Positions 44,307 through 54,715 are shown, counted from the first letter of the stretch. The stretch is 64,000 bases of DNA from Aliiglaciecola sp. 3_MG-2023 (GCF_030548205.1 NZ_JAUORV010000008.1:1-64000); one strand, 5' to 3'. Program-made: numbers and translations. Notes: generated by a model not told the origin, from the letters alone.

Positions 44307-46151
44307 ATGTTAGATACAGCAGAACATCCTTGGAAACTCGTTGCTCCCTGGTACCGACCTTCTTCATTAGGGGGCTATACCGACAGTAATACGGCCATAA
44401 ACCGTTTTTCTGCGCCGATCATCCAAAAGTATGCAGATACTAATTTTGCCAATAATCTTGTGGATGAACCTCAACATTCATTGCGTTTCAATAGTGAAGA
44501 TTTTGTGCAACCTGTGAGTACCAACCCTAATCAGGTGATCACCCCCATAGAGCATGCGCAGTCTCTTTCACCGTTAAAGTTGTATTTAGACACCCACAGT
44601 CGATTTTACGTGGTGATGTGTGAATTACATTGTGATGTAGCTGGCTTTCCTCAGGTTACCCGCGACAAAGTGTGTGAAGCTGGATTTGTAGTCCGTCGTC
44701 GTGTTCCCATTATCAGCCCCGAATTGAAAGATAAAGTGAACACCTTATTGGCTCAACGAAGTCAACTGCAAAATGACCTTAATAAAATTAATATCCAAAC
44801 AAAAACGGCGCAATTAAATGAAGATCAGGACAGCATCAATATTAGTCGTCTATTCAAAACTAACAGTGCACGTTTGTTCTCTGGCTTGCAGTCAGGTACA
44901 ACGGAAAATCTGACGCAAAAATTGCAAGATATATCAACGCAGCTAACTCAAATGACCGCAACAGGAGACATTAAGGTCGAGCTGCAAGGCTGGTTGCCCA
45001 GCGATCTAAAGGGGGTAGGAAACTGGCAAGCAACTGAAGAAACACCTGAACAACTGATTGAACAAGTGATCCCTCTGTACCCATTAATTGCCGATCCCAC
45101 CAAATCCGAGCATTCAGCCCATGGCAGAACCCTGTGGTTTGGAGTGATACCCACTAGTTTAGGTGACGTGGATGGCAATAATAATCCTAGGTTTGATGAT
45201 TCAGATCTTTACGAGATTCGTTGCTTTGTGCGTCGGCATCATAGCCAATTTCCTAGGCAAACCAATCACAGTGATTGTTGTGGTGATTTGATTTGGAGTC
45301 AACCGACAGAAAGTTATCAAATCGCGGCGCATTTTGATTTAGATGGCACTAGTCATCGACCAGTGAACATCAAACTCCCAGATTTACCGGCAATTCGCGA
45401 GCAAGTGAACAATGCCCCCCCAGGTCGTGGAGCAAATGCGCGTATTATTGCGCCGCCAGAATCATCCCTTAATTTTGCTACTGATAACATGGATATGCCC
45501 CAAGGCGGCGAGCCATTGACTCGGGCTGGTCAGCAAATCTGTTTCTTCTCAATTTTTTTATTTTTTATTGTGGCTATGTTTTTGTTTCGGCTGTTTTTAC
45601 CGATTTTACTGTTCATTTTCAATTTATGGTTTTTGCTAAAACTAAAATTTTGTATTCCTCCCTCGTTTCAGTTTGATGCAGGTTTAGTGGCTAGCTTGGA
45701 CTTCGATGGTTCTTTTGGCGCTGATTTTGATGCTTCAATCGAAGCCCATGTCGAACTGATGACTGACTTTACAGCCGATCTCGCTGTTCAAGTGGCGGTT
45801 GAAGGCCCCGATTTAGAGGCTAAATTTGATCAGCCTAATTTCAGTATCACCGTAAATAAGGGCAAAGATAACGAAAAAACCTACACGGATGAAGCTACTT
45901 TAGCTAACGATTTAGGGTTGATGATCGCCAATGGAATAAATGCCAGTGATGACATGCGAACTAATATGAAAAATGGGGGGGATAGCCCTGGTTTAAGCAG
46001 TCTTAACATAAATGAATTGGCGGGTATTTTTGTGGCAATGCAAACAGAATATGAAGAGGTTAAACATCCTGAATTAGCAGGGACACTGGTCACTCCAGAA
46101 AGTGGTTTAGTGTATTTCTCAAAAGTTGCATTCAGTAAGGAGGCTTCATGA
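44307..46151 (+). CDS. eCIS protein with coiled coil and strong membrane segment
   Basis: A 614-residue protein I do not recognise. Residues 1-130 contain an aromatic, Cys-bearing domain (HSRFYVVMCELHCDVAGFPQ). A coiled-coil-like stretch (about 140-190, KVNTLLAQRSQLQNDLNKIN) follows, then a globular region with several Cys. Near 411-446 comes a very hydrophobic tract, FFSIFLFFIVAMFLFRLFLP and LLFIFNLWFLLKL, able to span a membrane once or twice. The C-terminal 170 residues are acidic, with DFDGSFGADFDASIEAHVEL. It is placed between spike and gp25 and its stop overlaps gp25, so it belongs to the particle or its anchor. A baseplate membrane anchor is an inference. Confidence 0.65.
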   Translation: MLDTAEHPWKLVAPWYRPSSLGGYTDSNTAINRFSAPIIQKYADTNFANNLVDEPQHSLRFNSEDFVQPVSTNPNQVITPIEHAQSLSPLKLYLDTHSRFYVVMCELHCDVAGFPQVTRDKVCEAGFVVRRRVPIISPELKDKVNTLLAQRSQLQNDLNKINIQTKTAQLNEDQDSINISRLFKTNSARLFSGLQSGTTENLTQKLQDISTQLTQMTATGDIKVELQGWLPSDLKGVGNWQATEETPEQLIEQVIPLYPLIADPTKSEHSAHGRTLWFGVIPTSLGDVDGNNNPRFDDSDLYEIRCFVRRHHSQFPRQTNHSDCCGDLIWSQPTESYQIAAHFDLDGTSHRPVNIKLPDLPAIREQVNNAPPGRGANARIIAPPESSLNFATDNMDMPQGGEPLTRAGQQICFFSIFLFFIVAMFLFRLFLPILLFIFNLWFLLKLKFCIPPSFQFDAGLVASLDFDGSFGADFDASIEAHVELMTDFTADLAVQVAVEGPDLEAKFDQPNFSITVNKGKDNEKTYTDEATLANDLGLMIANGINASDDMRTNMKNGGDSPGLSSLNINELAGIFVAMQTEYEEVKHPELAGTLVTPESGLVYFSKVAFSKEAS

Positions 46152-46549
46152 GTCAGTCTTCACCGCTCAAGGCATTTCTAGGTAAAGGATGGGCATTTCC
46201 TATTCAACCCAATCAAACTGACAAAACTATCGCGTATGCAGAGGGGGCTGAGAAAGTGCGGCAGTCAATTTGGATGATTTTACAGACTGAGCCAAAAGAA
46301 CGAATTATGCGACCTAATTTTGGATGCGGTTTACGACGTTATTTAATGCAACCAAACAATTCAGCTACTTGGGCAGGAATTCAGCGCGATATTGAACGTG
46401 CCCTGAGTCGTTGGGAGCCTAGAATAAAGCTCGAGGAAGTCAATGTGAATGGTGGCGATGATCCATCTGTGGCAATGATCAGCATTCAATATTCTCATGT
46501 TCAGGACGGAAGTCGAGAGAACCTTGTATTTCCCTTTTATCTGGAGTAG
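46148..46549 (+). CDS. eCIS gp25-like baseplate protein (Afp9-like)
   Basis: A 133-residue gp25/IraD-like baseplate wedge protein. The family hallmark RQSIWMILQTEPKERIMRPN with FGCGLRRYLMQPN (residues 38-70) and the conserved IQRDIERALSRWEPRI are clear. It overlaps the previous gene by 4 bp (ATGA). In phage and eCIS it joins the baseplate wedge to the sheath's first ring. Confidence 0.93.
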   Translation: MSQSSPLKAFLGKGWAFPIQPNQTDKTIAYAEGAEKVRQSIWMILQTEPKERIMRPNFGCGLRRYLMQPNNSATWAGIQRDIERALSRWEPRIKLEEVNVNGGDDPSVAMISIQYSHVQDGSRENLVFPFYLE

Positions 46550-46555
46550 CTAAGG

Positions 46556-48745
46556 ATGAGCCTCAATAAACCCATTTTAGATGACCGTTCCTACCAGCAG
46601 ATACGCGATGAATTGATTGCGCGTATTCCGGTTTATGCCCCTGAGTGGACGGATCATAACCCGAGTGACCCGGGTATTGCACTGATCGAATTGTTTTCCT
46701 ATTTAACGGAGAATTTACTCTATCGTTTTAATCAAATACCTGATTCCACCAAGATGGAATTTTTACGACTGTTACAAATTCCTCTTAACAGTGCCCATCC
46801 GTCAACAGCGCTTTTGTCTTTTACCACCAAAGAGCTGCTCGGTGTTGCCGCTAAGTTAACCAGTGAAGTTAGTGCGGGAGACGTAAAATTTACCACTTTG
46901 CAAGAAGTGCATGTATTGCCGGTTAGTGTCTTAGGTGCACTTAAAGTGATTGATCAATTACCTGATGAAGATAGTGAAGAAGGTATATTTTACCAGCAGG
47001 CAGCAGCGAGCGTTGAAGCGAACAAAACCCAACCTTACCATGTTGAAACAATTTGGCAGGATGAGCCAGGCGTTGCAAGAGATATGGAAAGTTCTGTTGA
47101 TGGAATTTTGTGGGTTGCCGTTTTGGCGGAAAAAGCCAGCGAAACTGAATTGGTAAGACAGAGTTTATTAAGTCACCCCAAAGGGCCGCTTTTACTCAAT
47201 ATTGGCTTTATGCCAGAGATCCGCTTAGAAGACGATTTAGATCATCATAGTGCTGACTTTGCTCAACTTTTTCGCTGTCCAGGAGATGCTGAACAAGCAA
47301 GTGGTAATCCGGTCAGTTGGCAAATATCTACGGGGCGAATTAATAGCGACAACCAACCTATTTATTACCCTTTGCAGGTACAAGGTGACACCACTAATGG
47401 CCTGGAAAAAGAAGGTGTTGTTCGCTTACAACTGCCTAGGGAAGAGCACAATATGTCGGCCTATGAATTCGCTGATATCAATATGCAAGGGGTGGGAGAT
47501 TTTCCACCAATTTTAGATGATGACACCCAGTCTAGAGTCATTTGCTGGTTGCGCGCATTTCGCAATGATGACACAGCTATTGGCAAAATTATCTATGTTG
47601 GTGCCAATGCCTCGTTGGCAGAACAAGCCGTTCAGGCAAAATCTGAATTCATCGGTACCGGCAATGGTCAACCAAACCAGGTGTATAACTTGAACCATCA
47701 ACAGGTATTGGCAAATTCGGTTAAATTGCAGGTAGAAGAACCCCAGGGATGGACGGACTGGCGGGAAGTGGATGGGTTTTATTCAAGTACGGAAAGTGAT
47801 CGGCACTTTATGCTTGATAAGCAAGCTGGACAAATTCGTTTTGGCACCGGCATTAATGGCGCGGTTGTACAAATAGGCCAACGAGTAAGAGTGATTCACT
47901 ATCGCTATGGAGGGGGAAGGGGAGGCAATGTTGCTGCCGAGGCAATTAACAAAGTGGTTGGCAATCCTGTTGTTAAAGTGACTAACCCCCTTAATGCTTA
48001 TGGGGGCACCGATGCTGAAACCTTAGAAGCCGCATTGCAGCGCATCCCCAGTGAATTGCGGCGGCGTAATCGGGCTGTCACACGTTCTGATTTTAAAGAA
48101 TTAGCGTTGCAATCTCCCGGTGCCGATTTAGCCCGTTCTGAAGTGTTGCCCCGTTATCATCCGCAATTACCGCAACAAGAATCGGCGGGCGTGGTGAGCG
48201 TGGTGGTATGGCCAAAAGAAGATAAACATCATCCCAATGCCCCTGTTCCAAATAAAAATCAGCTGCGCAGTGTTTGTCAATATTTAGATGCAAGGCGTCT
48301 GATCACCACTGAGATCTATGTTTTGCCCCCCAAATACGTGCCTGTGGCCATTGCGGTTGGCGTGAAGGTGAAAAACGGCTTTGGTATAGATGCCGTTCGC
48401 CATTGGGTGGAGTTAGCGTTGCGACAATTTCTCGCACCGCTTCCTCCTTATGGTCCTGGAGGACAAGGTTGGCCCTTGGGACGTCGCGTGCACAGCGCGG
48501 AGTTAGAAGCTGCAGCTCATCAAGTGGAAGGGGTTGAATATTTGGAGGGGCTGCAATTGGTCGGCTGGGATGTCGCAGGCAATGAAATCTCCAACACGGT
48601 GAATTTGCAAAAGAATGAAGTTCCCGAATTAATTGGTATTACAGTTGAAAACGGAGCCGTTACTCTTAATCCTGGAGAGATGATAATGCCTTCGAAAACT
48701 GACGCTATCGCCGTGCCTGTGCCAGTCATTAAGGATGTGTGCTAA
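46556..48745 (+). CDS. eCIS baseplate wedge protein (Afp11/gpJ-like)
   Basis: A 729-residue wedge protein. It opens DRSYQQIRDELIARIPVYAP and EWTDHNPSDPGIALIELFSYL, continuing LLYRFNQIPDSTKMEFLRLL, the classic start of large baseplate J-like proteins in contractile systems. The C-terminal half keeps NAYGGTDAETLEAALQRIP and RNRAVTRSDFKELALQSPGA. A trimer or heterotrimer with the next gene product makes each baseplate wedge. It is one base away from overlap with the next ATG. Confidence 0.92.
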   Translation: MSLNKPILDDRSYQQIRDELIARIPVYAPEWTDHNPSDPGIALIELFSYLTENLLYRFNQIPDSTKMEFLRLLQIPLNSAHPSTALLSFTTKELLGVAAKLTSEVSAGDVKFTTLQEVHVLPVSVLGALKVIDQLPDEDSEEGIFYQQAAASVEANKTQPYHVETIWQDEPGVARDMESSVDGILWVAVLAEKASETELVRQSLLSHPKGPLLLNIGFMPEIRLEDDLDHHSADFAQLFRCPGDAEQASGNPVSWQISTGRINSDNQPIYYPLQVQGDTTNGLEKEGVVRLQLPREEHNMSAYEFADINMQGVGDFPPILDDDTQSRVICWLRAFRNDDTAIGKIIYVGANASLAEQAVQAKSEFIGTGNGQPNQVYNLNHQQVLANSVKLQVEEPQGWTDWREVDGFYSSTESDRHFMLDKQAGQIRFGTGINGAVVQIGQRVRVIHYRYGGGRGGNVAAEAINKVVGNPVVKVTNPLNAYGGTDAETLEAALQRIPSELRRRNRAVTRSDFKELALQSPGADLARSEVLPRYHPQLPQQESAGVVSVVVWPKEDKHHPNAPVPNKNQLRSVCQYLDARRLITTEIYVLPPKYVPVAIAVGVKVKNGFGIDAVRHWVELALRQFLAPLPPYGPGGQGWPLGRRVHSAELEAAAHQVEGVEYLEGLQLVGWDVAGNEISNTVNLQKNEVPELIGITVENGAVTLNPGEMIMPSKTDAIAVPVPVIKDVC

Positions 48746-50991
48746 TGACTCAGTTTGCGATGATAGCAGGTGTTGATCAATGGATGCGTGTTGCCCACGA
48801 TAATACCAGTGTAGATGTGCAGCAACAGACAGTGCAACTGGCTTGGCAACATAAAGCCATGCAAGACTCCCATGCTTCATCGGTGCAGCCCGCAGGCCTA
48901 GCCTTTGACCCTTGGTGTCGTCTTTATCACGCTATTCCAGAAGACAATCGCATAGATAAATTACTGTGGTCAGAAAAACGTCAAGGAAGTCGCGCTAGGT
49001 CTTTATTTAGCACTTCCCAGCAAATCTATGGCGAATTTGCAGGACAACAGCAGCACTCTGATTTAACTGCGCCTATGGGACTTGTGGTAGACAACAAAGG
49101 TCGCTTATTTATTGCCGATAGCGGTAATCAGCGCATCGTGATTTTTGATCTTATTGACAACCAATTGGTGCGCTGTGTTTATCTAGACGGTACTCCCATT
49201 ATTTTAAGCTGCGATGGACATCAAGTTTATGCGCTTGTATCGACACCGCAACACTTAACTTCAACAACCTCGCCTAGCAATATACTGCTAAAATTCACTG
49301 CAACCCTTTCTCCGGTCGAGGTGAATCTCCAGCTCCCCGAGTCTATCCAAAATGACCTATTGAGCAGCGTCACAATTGCGGCCGATGGTAGGGTTTTTGT
49401 GCTCGCAGGCGGCGGAACGGAATCAGCCGTTATATGGGCAATTGATGGTGAAAATGAGTTGATTGAGGTCCCATTTGCCTGTGATATTTTGGCCACACCA
49501 GATGATATTATTGTTGTTGCTGGCGCGCCTAATGCAGATTTTCAGCGTTTTCGAGTAACGCCTAATAGTATTTCCCGTATGCCTCATCTGCAAGCGTCAT
49601 ATTACGACGGCAGAGGCATAGCATTGGACCCTTTTGGTAAAGTCGTCTATTGGTCGGCCAAAGGCTTGATGTATGCAACAGTCGCCAAAATTCACTATGC
49701 TAATCAAGGTCGGTTAGTGTGTTTCAGACTTGATAATAATGAAATGCAGCGTCATTGGGGGAGGGTATTTATTGATGCCTGTTTACCGGTTGGTACCTCT
49801 GTTAAGTTAGGTTTTATCGTCAGTGATGAGCAACTTAAAGGGCCACAGATAGCAGCATCTGCGCCACAGAATATTGGTGAATACGAATTAAACCGTCCCG
49901 ATCTTACTCCGCCATTGCCTTCACTTATCGCCGTTGATCAGGTATCAGTCAATCAAAAATTACATCGACGTAGCCAAAATCGTGAGCTACCTTGGTCTTT
50001 TACTGATGAACCCTGGCGCACCTATGAAGCCCCTGTTAGTGCCCCTGCTGGTCGTTATCTCTGGTTGGTCATCGATCTTTACGGAAAGTCACATGCATCA
50101 CCTAAACTCAAAAATATTCGAGTGGAATATCCAGCCAAAGATTTATTACGGCGTTTGCCTCGGGTTTTTGCGGAGCAAGGTTCTGCCAGTGATTTTCTAG
50201 ATCGATATTTAAGCCTGTTAAATAGTAACTTTGACGAATTAGAACAACGTTCAGATGAACGTCATCGTTTACTTGATCCTCTTTCTACACCTTTCACCGT
50301 GCTTCCTTGGCTTAGCGCCTTATTGGGACTTGAGCTAGATAATCGTTGGCCGGAAATTGCCCAACGACAACTTATTAAAGAGGCCATGTGGTTATTTAAG
50401 TTTCGCGGCACTGTCGCTGGGTTGAAACGCTTTATCGAAATCTATTTGCAGCGCAACATCACCATTATTGAACATTATCAAGTGCGAGGGTTAGGTGGTG
50501 CGTTTGTAGGCGAAGATGATGCCTTCGGGGCTAATTCGATACTCGGTGCGGGCTTTCGTATTGGCGGAAAAATAGGTGCAACCGATGATGCTCAAGTGGC
50601 CATTTCGGATAATAACCTAGCGGGCGAAGAGCAAAATGTCACTGATACCCAAACCGCAATTTCTTATTTAGACGCTATTACACTCCACGCCCATAAATTC
50701 AGTGTCATAGTACCTTTAGTGTTAGATGAAGAGAAACGCGCGGTCATCGAGCATATATTAGAGACCCATCGGCCAGCTCATACTGTTTTTGACCTCTGCT
50801 CTGTGGACTCGGGCATGCGCATTGGCACAGGCCTGTATTTAGGTATGTCTTCAGTGGTTGGTCAAAGCTCAGGATTTGGCCAGTTGCAAATCGGTAAATC
50901 TGTTTTGGCTACCAGTGATGTTTTAGGACAAGCTAAATCTGGCACTATCGTCGGCAATAGCCAAGTGGGTCGGGATTCGAGGGTGGGATGA
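48745..50991 (+). CDS. eCIS baseplate protein: beta-propeller fused to phage tail protein domain (Afp12-like)
   Basis: A 748-residue fusion. Residues 100-330 carry NHL-like propeller blades: GLVVDNKGRLFIADSGNQRI near 112-131, then VTIAADGRVFVLAGG and GIALDPFGKVVYWS. Residues 466-574 hold a tail protein I-type domain: LLRRLPRVFAEQGSASDFLD and FKFRGTVAGLKRFIEIYLQR. The end is a glycine-rich stretch of the kind G-T-G-L-Y-L-G, probably a short repeat. Start is the ATG at 48745 (AAGGA upstream), not the GTG at 48739. The propeller could bind sugar or protein on target cells or brace the baseplate. Confidence 0.8.
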   Translation: MTQFAMIAGVDQWMRVAHDNTSVDVQQQTVQLAWQHKAMQDSHASSVQPAGLAFDPWCRLYHAIPEDNRIDKLLWSEKRQGSRARSLFSTSQQIYGEFAGQQQHSDLTAPMGLVVDNKGRLFIADSGNQRIVIFDLIDNQLVRCVYLDGTPIILSCDGHQVYALVSTPQHLTSTTSPSNILLKFTATLSPVEVNLQLPESIQNDLLSSVTIAADGRVFVLAGGGTESAVIWAIDGENELIEVPFACDILATPDDIIVVAGAPNADFQRFRVTPNSISRMPHLQASYYDGRGIALDPFGKVVYWSAKGLMYATVAKIHYANQGRLVCFRLDNNEMQRHWGRVFIDACLPVGTSVKLGFIVSDEQLKGPQIAASAPQNIGEYELNRPDLTPPLPSLIAVDQVSVNQKLHRRSQNRELPWSFTDEPWRTYEAPVSAPAGRYLWLVIDLYGKSHASPKLKNIRVEYPAKDLLRRLPRVFAEQGSASDFLDRYLSLLNSNFDELEQRSDERHRLLDPLSTPFTVLPWLSALLGLELDNRWPEIAQRQLIKEAMWLFKFRGTVAGLKRFIEIYLQRNITIIEHYQVRGLGGAFVGEDDAFGANSILGAGFRIGGKIGATDDAQVAISDNNLAGEEQNVTDTQTAISYLDAITLHAHKFSVIVPLVLDEEKRAVIEHILETHRPAHTVFDLCSVDSGMRIGTGLYLGMSSVVGQSSGFGQLQIGKSVLATSDVLGQAKSGTIVGNSQVGRDSRVG

Positions 50992-52577
50992 TGGATATTC
51001 AAATTAATCAAGTATTACGTCGTTACCAGCTCAGTGCATCACAACGTCATTATAAAATGAGGTTAGATGCGCTAACTGAGCAGCTATTTCGTGAATACAT
51101 CGATTTGGCCTTAGCCCGGCATGGATATACACAAAAAGATACTCTTTGTATCCGAAATTGGTATCTGCCAATCGAGTTTGATCACCGTAAAACAGATATT
51201 GATATATTCCAAGATTGGCTTAACGAATTAGAAGCCTCGTTGCAGACGTTATTAACAACAGCTAACCCTAATCGATGGTTACATTACCACTCAGAAGTTG
51301 AAGCGCTCAAATCCGTCGCCCGTGAGTTGGCTGTGGGTCAATTAGGCAATGCATGGGCGTGGCAGCAGATGGGGGTCATTTCTCAATCTAAGGTTAGCTT
51401 GGTAGACGCGAAAGCAGCTTGGCAGGCCTATTTGATCAGGCAGCCATGGTTACTCAAAGGCGTGGTCATTGGGCTAGCGGTAGAAGCGAGACTTGACCTG
51501 TTATTCGAACACAAGTTTATTGCATTTGAAGATAGCATAGCGCTGATGGATGTTTTGTTAGAATTTGCCCCTAACTGGACAGCCATAGTGGATGATATTA
51601 ACCACCAATATGCTGGTAATTTAACCGAGTTAATGGCGATTGTTCAACCTTTTTTGACTTCACAGAATACACCCCAAGGTTCTGAAATTACCGGGCTTCC
51701 CCAATGGTTTAAATATTTCTTAAAGATTAAAGGCAATTGGAGCCGTACCTATGCTGATTTTAATCAACGGGGCAATCAGCAAGCTAGTCAAATCGCCAAA
51801 TGGCAACCAAATGATGTTAAGTCTATGGTTTTCATCCGGTTTTTATTTGCCTGCTCAGTCAATGGCCATGCTCACAATATCGTTAATAATCAAGGATTGA
51901 AAACCTATGTTTGCGAACTTGTTGAGGAACTTACCCAGCTAGCTCAAATGTTCTCTGATTCTGCCATTGGCTTAGGCAGCGAACCAAAAAACCTGCAGAC
52001 CAGCACATTGCAAGATGTGCATCATCTCAATCAACCAAAGCAATTAACGTCGCTATCTATTTTACCCGAAGAAAATGAAGACTTATTAAGTGAATACGCA
52101 GGGTTACTCTTTGTGTTGAATATTTTAAAGCAGCCTGAGTGGCAGCATGATTTAGCCATTTTACTTGATAACCCTTACCCAGTTATTGAACAACTAAATT
52201 TGCTAGGTCAATACTTGTTGCCTCAAGGGATGCTCGACCCTGTTATCAAAGTTTTCAGTGGTGAATTATTTGCAGCTCAGTCAACTAAAGCTGTTAGTAA
52301 ACAAATCAAAAATGCGGATTATTCTGCTTACCAAAGCTTTGCTAAGCAAATTAAATTGGCGTTAATGAACCACCTAGGTGAACCACCGAATAGCAAAGGG
52401 AATATGACATTTGAATTCTTATGTCGGCGTAAAGGGCGCATTGAGTATCAAGCCGGGTGGGTCAATATTGTATTTGAAATGGATGCCATTGACACTCAGA
52501 TACGTGGGGCAGGGTTAGATTTGAACCCTGATTATGTGCCATGGTTAGGTTACGTAGTGAAGTTCTACTATGAATGA
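50988..52577 (+). CDS. eCIS-associated protein, possible tape-measure-type
   Basis: A 529-residue protein, mainly helical, coupled by overlap to both neighbours. N-terminal QRHYKMRLDALTEQLFREYI and C-terminal RKGRIEYQAGWVNIVFEMDA, followed by LDLNPDYVPWLGYVVKFYYE, recall proteins annotated near AAA+ ATPases in other eCIS clusters, some named tape-measure. There is no membrane segment or catalytic motif. Position before the ATPase agrees with the order of Afp14-Afp15. At this length it would be shorter than the true Afp14 tape measure, so I would not rely on the name. Confidence 0.55.
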   Translation: MMDIQINQVLRRYQLSASQRHYKMRLDALTEQLFREYIDLALARHGYTQKDTLCIRNWYLPIEFDHRKTDIDIFQDWLNELEASLQTLLTTANPNRWLHYHSEVEALKSVARELAVGQLGNAWAWQQMGVISQSKVSLVDAKAAWQAYLIRQPWLLKGVVIGLAVEARLDLLFEHKFIAFEDSIALMDVLLEFAPNWTAIVDDINHQYAGNLTELMAIVQPFLTSQNTPQGSEITGLPQWFKYFLKIKGNWSRTYADFNQRGNQQASQIAKWQPNDVKSMVFIRFLFACSVNGHAHNIVNNQGLKTYVCELVEELTQLAQMFSDSAIGLGSEPKNLQTSTLQDVHHLNQPKQLTSLSILPEENEDLLSEYAGLLFVLNILKQPEWQHDLAILLDNPYPVIEQLNLLGQYLLPQGMLDPVIKVFSGELFAAQSTKAVSKQIKNADYSAYQSFAKQIKLALMNHLGEPPNSKGNMTFEFLCRRKGRIEYQAGWVNIVFEMDAIDTQIRGAGLDLNPDYVPWLGYVVKFYYE

Positions 52578-54696
52578 TTCATTGCAAAATTTAACGGGCG
52601 CAGCCGAAGATTCTTTTCCTGAACAAGCGATGCCGAAGCAGGCCTCCAGCGCGAGTGCTAAACCGCTAAATAGGTGTCGAGGCCCAGTACTGGAACATGT
52701 TGCCCTGCTTACCAACAAATTAATTCAGGTGTTAGAGCTTACGTTTAGTAAAGATGATCCTTATATTCAGTCTGGCCTAGATTTTTTAAATAGCTATTTT
52801 CAATCCATAATTGATTATGTGCCCGGGCAACAACCTGCCAAGCCAGGTGCAGTCGCAACAGGGTCCGTTAGCTTGTCATTTGATTTGCCTTGTTCGTCTT
52901 ACAAAACCGAGGAATTAACCGATGTTAGCCCTTTGCAGCATCTTGTTAGCGGCTTGAAGCTTTCATCCTTGGAAATACACTTATTGGTGTTAGGCGGAAT
53001 GGCCCAAGAACATGAAGGTTTTGCAAACTTGTTTTGTCATTTGCATCCTCAGCATCAGCCTTATCCAACACCAGCCTTGTTGGCCAAGTTGGTCTGTATG
53101 GAGCCTTCACAACGGCAATCTTTGTGCACTAGTTTAAATGAGTCGGCGTTGTTGGAGCTCGGAATAGTGGAATTGTCAGAACAAGTGCCAATTCTTACCC
53201 GTTCAATTGTGGTGAATGCGGGCATCTGGCACGCTTTAAATACAGGGGAAGCCCGCACGCTATTATCACACCCTGTGCATCTGCAAAGTTGTTTTCAGGG
53301 GCTTGATAAGTGGTTAAAAAGCCCCCTTGTAGAAGACGCAAAACAGTGTATTGCTAAATTACTTGAGTCCCATATTGTAATTCAAAATAGTGATAATTGG
53401 CTGAGTTTAAATCGAGCCCTGGCGCTACTCAATGAAACTAAGCGGTCATCAGCCGTGGTGCAACTTAATGAGCCGTTTAGCGTGCAAGAAATTAAACAGT
53501 TGGCATGTCATTGTGTGCTGAGTGCTGCTATCCCTGTTTTAGTGTGCGATTTTCAGCACAACGCTTCACCACTGGATTTTAATTTACTCAATCGCTACTG
53601 CCCATGCGTGATTATTTGTACTAGCAACAATATCAATATTGTGGGTTCAGGAAGGATCAAAATTGATCTTTGCGCCCAGCGCCTTGAGCATAACGAACTT
53701 CTACTCATGTGGCGGGCGTTATTACCTGAGTTTAGCGCTGATGCTGGACAACTTGCTGCATGGTTCCCTCTAGATCCCTATCAAGCTAGGCAGCGGGTCA
53801 ACCAGTGGAATGCTTTGCACAAAACTAGTCAAAAGTCCTATTCACTGAGCGACCTTAGCCATGCATTCAAGCAGTATTCTGGCGCGGTATTGCCCCAAGG
53901 TATTAAGCGTGTCACACCTCATTTGGGCTGGTCAGATTTAGTCCTACCACAGAGTAAATTACAGCAACTTAAAGATGCTATTGGTCGATTAAAGTTGCAA
54001 TACAAGGTGTTAGATGAGTGGCAGTTTCTGCGTAACCGTCGAGGTGCGAAAGGGGTTAGATTACTTTTTTCAGGTGTGCCTGGGACGGGTAAGACCTTAT
54101 CGGCAGAAGTGCTAGCGAAGGCGTTACAAGTTGATTTGTTAATTGTGGATCTGGCTGCGGTGGTTTCCAAATGGGTAGGCGAAACGGAAAAAAATCTTGC
54201 AAAAGTATTTAGTTATGCCGAGCAGACTCAGTCGGTTTTATTGTTTGATGAAGCCGATGCCATTTTCGGTCGGCGAACAGAGGTTTCTGACTCCCATGAC
54301 CGCTATGCAAATCTTGAAACGGCTTATTTATTAACCCGTTTAGAAGCCTATGACGGCATGACAATTTTAGCCACGAACTTTAGAAATAATATCGACGTGG
54401 CGTTTATTCGTCGACTTGATTTCATCGTTGACTTTCGTGAGCCCAGTGTAACGGATAGGGAACACCTCTGGCGTTGCCATGTGCCGCAAACAGCGCCTTT
54501 ACACAAAGATGTGAATTTTACTCAACTGGCCGCGTTATTTCCGTTGGTTGGTGGAGAAATTAGAAATGCTGCTGTTGCTGCCGCTTTTTATGCAGCGCAA
54601 CAGCAACAAGATATACACCAAGACCACTTCATTATGGCTATTCGAAAAGAGTTTGAAAAAACCGGTAAAGCCTTCAGAGAAGTGAACCCATCATAA
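52570..54696 (+). CDS. eCIS AAA+ ATPase (Afp15/Pvc15-like)
   Basis: A 708-residue AAA+ ATPase. Walker A GVPGTGKT is at residues 502-509, Walker B VLLFDEADAIFG near 556, and the sensor and arginine-finger region TILATNFRNNIDVAFIRRLD near 597. The N-terminal 450 residues are helical and lack recognisable motifs, though they contain a middle region like a degenerate second AAA lid. In Afp/PVC the homologue is essential for assembly or cargo loading. It overlaps the previous gene by 8 bp. Cytoplasmic. Confidence 0.92.
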   Translation: MNDSLQNLTGAAEDSFPEQAMPKQASSASAKPLNRCRGPVLEHVALLTNKLIQVLELTFSKDDPYIQSGLDFLNSYFQSIIDYVPGQQPAKPGAVATGSVSLSFDLPCSSYKTEELTDVSPLQHLVSGLKLSSLEIHLLVLGGMAQEHEGFANLFCHLHPQHQPYPTPALLAKLVCMEPSQRQSLCTSLNESALLELGIVELSEQVPILTRSIVVNAGIWHALNTGEARTLLSHPVHLQSCFQGLDKWLKSPLVEDAKQCIAKLLESHIVIQNSDNWLSLNRALALLNETKRSSAVVQLNEPFSVQEIKQLACHCVLSAAIPVLVCDFQHNASPLDFNLLNRYCPCVIICTSNNINIVGSGRIKIDLCAQRLEHNELLLMWRALLPEFSADAGQLAAWFPLDPYQARQRVNQWNALHKTSQKSYSLSDLSHAFKQYSGAVLPQGIKRVTPHLGWSDLVLPQSKLQQLKDAIGRLKLQYKVLDEWQFLRNRRGAKGVRLLFSGVPGTGKTLSAEVLAKALQVDLLIVDLAAVVSKWVGETEKNLAKVFSYAEQTQSVLLFDEADAIFGRRTEVSDSHDRYANLETAYLLTRLEAYDGMTILATNFRNNIDVAFIRRLDFIVDFREPSVTDREHLWRCHVPQTAPLHKDVNFTQLAALFPLVGGEIRNAAVAAAFYAAQQQQDIHQDHFIMAIRKEFEKTGKAFREVNPS

Positions 54697-54715
54697 GGAT
54701 TATTGGAGAATTATT

